This document shows, one piece after another, positions 60,465 to 64,000 of a stretch of DNA of 64,000 bases. Under the pieces are notes generated by a model. That model searched no databases, was not told the origin of the DNA, and worked only from the letters and a program-made list of their open reading frames with translations. Within the stretch, counting starts at the first letter, position 1; each line of letters starts with the position of its first letter. This DNA comes from Lewinellaceae bacterium (lineage in GTDB: Bacteria > Bacteroidota > Bacteroidia > Chitinophagales > Saprospiraceae), in contig JACJYG010000009.1 of the NCBI GenBank assembly GCA_020636215.1, positions 124,001 through 188,000 on the forward strand. The letters run 5' to 3'. The translations under genes and the position numbers were made by a program.

Positions 60465-61610
60465 TTATCCCAGGTTTAGCGTGGCATCGCGTTGTATCTG
60501 GTCGTAGAACACTTTTTCCGTGATCTGAGAATAATTAGCCGCTTTTTTCCGGAAGGCGTCATAGGATTCATAAGCCTTCCGGCTGAATGGGTCACTGCTT
60601 GTAATTTCATCGATCACTTCCCGGGTATAGGCCCGCATCTGTTCGATCACTTCATCGGGGAAGCGGCGCAAGTCAACGCCTTTCTGAAGCAAGTTGGTAA
60701 GCGCCTCCGCATTTTTGGCTTCCATTTCGGATAAGGTCCAAACATGGACCCTCAGAGCAGCCGTTTTGAGAATGGCCTGCAGGTCAGTGGGTAAGCCATC
60801 ATAAAGCTCCTTATTGATAAAAAACTCCAACATGGTCCCTGGTTCGTGCCAGCCGGGTGTGTAGTAGTATTTGGCAATTTCCTGGAAGCCCATCAAGGTA
60901 TCGTGAAAAGGCCCCAACCATTCCGTTGCGTCAATGACGCCGCGCTCCAGGCCGGTGTATATCTCACCTCCGGCTAGTAAAACAGGAGTGCCTCCGGCTT
61001 TTTCCAGCACCTTGCCCCCCAGGCCGGGAATGCGCATTTTCAGCCCCTTGAGGTCCGCTATGCTGTTGATCTCGCGGTTAAACCACCCGCCCATTTGCAC
61101 CCCGGTGTTGCCGCCAGGCATAGGGACGAGATTAAAATCCCGGTAGAGCTCTTCCCACAAAGCCATTCCCTCGCCACCCAAAAGCCAGGCGTTCAGCTGC
61201 TGTGCATTCATACCAAATGGTACGGAGGCAAAGAATTGTGCTGCCGGGGCTTTTCCTGCCCAATAGTACGCAGCACCTGACCCCAGTTCCGCTCCTCCTG
61301 TGCGAACGGTATCAAATGCTTCTAATGCCGGAACCAGTTCTCCTCCTCCATACACCCGTATCTGTATCCTTCCGCCGGAAATAGCCTCGACCGTTTCGGC
61401 AAACTTGGTGCAAGCCTCCCCAATGATGGGGAAATTAGGCGGCCAGGTGGTGACCATCTTCCAGCGATAGCGTTTGGCAGTGAGCACGTTGGGCGCATTA
61501 CTGCTGTCTTCCTGTGCGAAGTTTTTGCCACCTAATCCCCGGATGAGGAAGGGTAGGGAAATAGTGCCCAATGCCAGGCCTTTGAAGAAGTTCTTGCGGG
61601 AGAGTTTCAT
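60465..61610 (-). CDS. TRAP transporter substrate-binding protein (DctP family), Tat-like signal
   Basis: A 381-residue periplasmic protein. The signal SRKNFFKGLALGTISLPFLI resembles a twin-arginine signal with Lys for the second Arg. The mature part has WKMVTTWPPNFPIIGEACTKFAETVE, GGELVPALEAFDTVRTGGAELG, GGNTGVQMGGWFNREI, KMRIPGLGGKVLEKAGGTPVLL and RGVIDATEWLGPFHD, a pattern I know from the keto-acid-binding TakP-type group. The likely ligand is a keto acid or similar carboxylate. It is opposite in direction to dctQM and converges with them. Confidence 0.93.
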   Translation of the reverse strand: MKLSRKNFFKGLALGTISLPFLIRGLGGKNFAQEDSSNAPNVLTAKRYRWKMVTTWPPNFPIIGEACTKFAETVEAISGGRIQIRVYGGGELVPALEAFDTVRTGGAELGSGAAYYWAGKAPAAQFFASVPFGMNAQQLNAWLLGGEGMALWEELYRDFNLVPMPGGNTGVQMGGWFNREINSIADLKGLKMRIPGLGGKVLEKAGGTPVLLAGGEIYTGLERGVIDATEWLGPFHDTLMGFQEIAKYYYTPGWHEPGTMLEFFINKELYDGLPTDLQAILKTAALRVHVWTLSEMEAKNAEALTNLLQKGVDLRRFPDEVIEQMRAYTREVIDEITSSDPFSRKAYESYDAFRKKAANYSQITEKVFYDQIQRDATLNLG

Positions 61611-61787
61611 GCCAATATTTTGTTAATCGGTGCAGCTAAAGATACGGAAATTCCAGAGTTCCCTCCAAGTTCGAATTTTTTGGAGTACACGCCTGAGCAG
61701 GGATAAAAAAGCAAGTTCACGATTTCAAAATCCGTAAACTTATTTTTCAAGGGTTAGCAAATTTCGTTTAAAACACAAAAAGTTTGG

Positions 61788-61795
61788 TATATTTG
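61788..61795 (+). promoter_or_regulatory. Candidate -7 element just before the radical SAM gene
   Basis: TATATTTG matches TAnnTTTG. A TTTC about 22 bases upstream is a poor -33 box. Transcription would start near 61802, immediately before the open frame, so the mRNA would have almost no leader. Confidence 0.4.
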
Positions 61796-61815
61796 ATTCA
61801 TAAAACAAAAGCAAA

Positions 61816-62859
61816 CTGGAACAGCCAAATTCCTACATCAAGGGTAGGGGAGCCCAGCTCAACCCTGCCAACCGCTTCGACCAATATGTCCGCGACAGCG
61901 AACCATTGGAACCGGATGCCCGTACCCAATACCTCAAAGTGCACCCCAAGACGATCCTGAATCGGGTAGACAGCCCGGATATTGGGATGGGCTGGTCAAT
62001 GAACCCTTATCAGGGTTGTGAACACGGCTGTATTTATTGTTATGCCCGCAACACCCATAATTACTGGGGCTACAGCGCCGGACTGGACTTTGAGCAGAAA
62101 ATCCTGGTGAAAGAAGATGCCCCGCGTCTGCTGGAAGAGCAACTCAAAAAGAAAAACTGGCAGCCGGAGCCCATTATGCTATCCGGCAATACCGATTGCT
62201 ACCAGCCTATCGAACGGGAACTCGAGATCACAAGGGAAATCCTGAAAGTACTATGGAAATACCGCCATCCGGTGGGTATCATCACCAAAAACAGCCTCAT
62301 TCTCCGGGACCTTGATATCCTGAAGCCTATGGCCGAAAAACAGTTGGTGCGCACGTCCATTTCCGTTACCACTCTGGACGAAAGTTTGCGGCACCAATTG
62401 GAGCCACGTACCGCTTCCGTGCATAGCCGGCTGAAGACCATTCAAACCCTGGCTGAGAACGGAATTCCGGTGAATGTAATGCTGGCGCCCATCATTCCTG
62501 GGCTTAATGATCATGAGATCATGAAAATGGCGGAAACCGTTGCCGGCCTGGGCGCAATGTCTATCGCTTATACCCTGGTGCGCCTCAATGGCGATGTGGC
62601 GGAATTATTCGAAGACTGGATTCGAAGAAACTTGCCGGATCGGGCAGAAAGGGTCTTAAACCGTATCCGGGATTGCCATAGCGGACAGCTCAATGATAGC
62701 CGTTTTGGTACTCGCATGCGCGGCGAAGGGCAGATTGCAGATATCGTCGCCCAACAGATTAAACTGGCCCGGCAAAAATATTTCGTGGATAGGGCCAAAC
62801 CGGAATATGACCTCACGCTATTCGAACAAGCCCGTAACCCCCAGTTAAAACTTTTTTAA
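61816..62859 (+). CDS. PA0069-type radical SAM protein, start uncertain
   Basis: A radical SAM enzyme related to spore photoproduct lyase-like proteins of unknown reaction. The iron-sulfur motif CEHGCIYCYA is CX3CX2C; LSGNTDCYQPIERELEITRE, VGIITKNSLILRD and VNVMLAPIIPGLND follow. The frame is open from 61804, after TAA at 61801-61803. The conserved N-terminal motif YIKGRGAQLNPANRF is encoded at 61834-61881, but there is no ATG, GTG or TTG before it; the first ordinary candidate is TTG at 61906, which would remove it. I give CTG 61816 as a provisional start. The original start codon may have been lost or an unusual one is used. The C-terminal YFVDRAKPEYDLTLFEQ matches the family. Confidence 0.85.
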   Translation: MEQPNSYIKGRGAQLNPANRFDQYVRDSEPLEPDARTQYLKVHPKTILNRVDSPDIGMGWSMNPYQGCEHGCIYCYARNTHNYWGYSAGLDFEQKILVKEDAPRLLEEQLKKKNWQPEPIMLSGNTDCYQPIERELEITREILKVLWKYRHPVGIITKNSLILRDLDILKPMAEKQLVRTSISVTTLDESLRHQLEPRTASVHSRLKTIQTLAENGIPVNVMLAPIIPGLNDHEIMKMAETVAGLGAMSIAYTLVRLNGDVAELFEDWIRRNLPDRAERVLNRIRDCHSGQLNDSRFGTRMRGEGQIADIVAQQIKLARQKYFVDRAKPEYDLTLFEQARNPQLKLF

Positions 62860-62926
62860 AGTCAGGGTAACCTTTTGCCCGACTTGCAAATCTATAAAGT
62901 GTCATTAAGTAGCCATAGTACTTTTG

Positions 62927-62959
62927 AAAAAGGCTCAGCCGGGAGGTTGGGCCTTTTTT
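62927..62959 (+). terminator. Terminator after the radical SAM gene
   Basis: AAAAAGGCTCAGCC (62927-62940), loop GGGA, then GGTTGGGCCTTTTTT (62945-62959) with two G-T pairs and a T run. It ends the radical SAM transcript. Confidence 0.85.
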
Positions 62960-63054
62960 ACTTTTTGCTGGGCGCAGTTGTGATTTGTCCCCCGGCTTGA
63001 AATAGAAAAGGTGGCGAGGATTGAGCATCTTTAGGGTGCTTAAACCAAAAAAAA

Positions 63055-64000
63055 ATGTCGCACCTCACCACCCTTTCAAAGATACAGAAGTTCATTGAAG
63101 AAAACGTCATCGGCCAGCTAAAGGCATGGGCGCAATTGTTAAGAGCAGGGCATCTGTACGCCTACGAAACGGAAGCTCTTGGCTGTATCCATGGGCTTTA
63201 CGATTTTATCAGCGAGCAGCTGCTACCGGAGGCAGCCCTTCAAATTGCTGATCAACTGGTGGATCAAGGCCGGGCGTCAGGCGGGCGCAAGATTGAAGTA
63301 CGGCCCTTTAAGCTGCGAATAGCCACTGGCCAGCAGCTTGAAGTTCAAAGCCCTTATGTCAAGCAGCCGGGAAAAGGCTGGAATGGGCCTCGGCAATTAC
63401 TGGCTGTCCACTGGAATATCATCGATGGGGCCAGCCCGGCATTATATGACAGAGTCGGCTATTGCGCTGCATTAGGGCCCTCGTACGAGATGGCCCACCA
63501 GACGCTGGGCAAATTTGGCGTACAGCTATGCCTTAGCTCCGTGCGCGATATTACCAACCGCCTGGCGAACCATTGTTTTGAATCGGGCGAAGAAAATGTA
63601 ATCGCCAGGCCAGGCGAGACACTAGAGGGTAAGCGGGTAGTGATCTCCATAGACGGAGGCCGGACGCGAACCCGAAGCTATGATGACAACTATAACGATT
63701 CGGGGAATGCCACTTACCAAACAGCCTGGTGTGAGCCGAAGCTATTCGTCATCGATGTGCTGGATGAAAAAGGGCAGCCAGAGCGCCACGAATTACCCAT
63801 TTATGGGTGCCGCTTTGCCGAAGCTGATGTGCTGGCTTTGCTGGAACGCTATCTGAAGCGGCTCCATATAGCGAAAGCCAAACAGGTACAGATTATAGCA
63901 GATGGCGCTCCCTGGATATGGAATAATGTTAAGCAAGTGCTGTTGAGCCTGGAAGTACCGCCAGGGCGCATTGTGGAAACGCTCGACTATTATCATGCCT
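63055..64000 (+). CDS. IS transposase, 3' partial (ISKra4/ISLre2-like)
   Basis: The frame from ATG 63055 runs off the window end (315 complete codons). It has the DDE-type core of a group of transposases: VVISIDGGRTRTRSYDD (first Asp), a WCEPKLFVIDVLDEKG strand, IIADGAPWIWNNV (second Asp) and LDYYHA at the window edge. This order is like ISKra4 or ISLre2 elements; which one cannot be decided without the rest. Upstream inverted ends of the element are not identified in 62960-63054. The gene is complete as far as visible, so the IS may be intact. Confidence 0.82.
   Translation, partial: MSHLTTLSKIQKFIEENVIGQLKAWAQLLRAGHLYAYETEALGCIHGLYDFISEQLLPEAALQIADQLVDQGRASGGRKIEVRPFKLRIATGQQLEVQSPYVKQPGKGWNGPRQLLAVHWNIIDGASPALYDRVGYCAALGPSYEMAHQTLGKFGVQLCLSSVRDITNRLANHCFESGEENVIARPGETLEGKRVVISIDGGRTRTRSYDDNYNDSGNATYQTAWCEPKLFVIDVLDEKGQPERHELPIYGCRFAEADVLALLERYLKRLHIAKAKQVQIIADGAPWIWNNVKQVLLSLEVPPGRIVETLDYYHA

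Overview
The window reads as one contig of a Bacteroidota genome, most likely a member of the Saprospiria or a close relative. The evidence is a PorP/SprF protein, several proteins ending in type IX secretion (T9SS) sorting domains, a SusC/SusD pair, a separate GldM C-terminal module, promoters of the Bacteroidota form (TAnnTTTG), lipoproteins with short lipoboxes and almost no Shine-Dalgarno sites. Base composition is moderate, slightly above half GC by eye. The genus is inference.

Layout. 1-7.7 kb: a RibBA riboflavin enzyme cut by the window edge, a VTC-domain protein, PorP/SprF, an NlpC/P60-like protein whose catalytic Cys is Ser, cystathionine beta-synthase, a LysM protein, KdsB and an NTF2-like exported protein. 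8-19 kb: carbohydrate and glycan use, with a SusC-SusD-PNGase F operon on the minus strand, then two DUF1080 lipoproteins and a Gfo/Idh/MocA oxidoreductase on the plus strand. 19-23.6 kb: GldM-C protein, CIA30 protein, a tRNA-Arg(TCT) locus with decayed tRNA pieces and a frameshifted GIY-YIG gene, an alpha/beta hydrolase and uracil-DNA glycosylase. 23.7-28 kb: ilvD-ilvB-ilvN for branched-chain amino acids, surrounded by 7-8 bp tandem repeats. 28-38 kb: an exported propeller-like protein, a YceI-porin-YceI group, a GH92 alpha-mannosidase-like enzyme, two lipoproteins and a collapsed P-type ATPase. 38-50.4 kb: a 1432-residue T9SS protein with about 16 DGT repeats, RtcA, an M1-family peptidase, an EAD-like/TPR membrane pair and a lipoprotein. 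50.4-64 kb: dnaA, a helical protein, two T9SS proteins with dockerin and PKD domains, 3-hydroxyacyl-CoA dehydrogenase, a GH73 glucosaminidase, a TRAP transporter, a radical SAM protein and the first part of a transposase.

How the genes fit together. PNGase F (its three key acidic residues are conserved) sits with a SusCD pair, and a GH92 enzyme lies 17 kb away, which suggests use of N-linked glycans from glycoproteins. The DUF1080 pair with the oxidoreductase suggests oxidation and cleavage of a glycoside through a 3-keto intermediate. The most unusual locus is 20.77-21.60 kb. There a small GIY-YIG endonuclease gene abuts and reads into a tRNA-Arg gene. A 17 bp copy of the tRNA anticodon arm lies on its other side and continues as a tRNA 5' half split by two hairpin-forming insertions. 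Two further tRNA 3' tails, each followed by its own terminator, lie downstream. The second notable locus is the EAD-like/transmembrane and carboxypeptidase-regulatory/TPR pair at 46-49.3 kb. All functional statements are from reading motifs; no database search was run.
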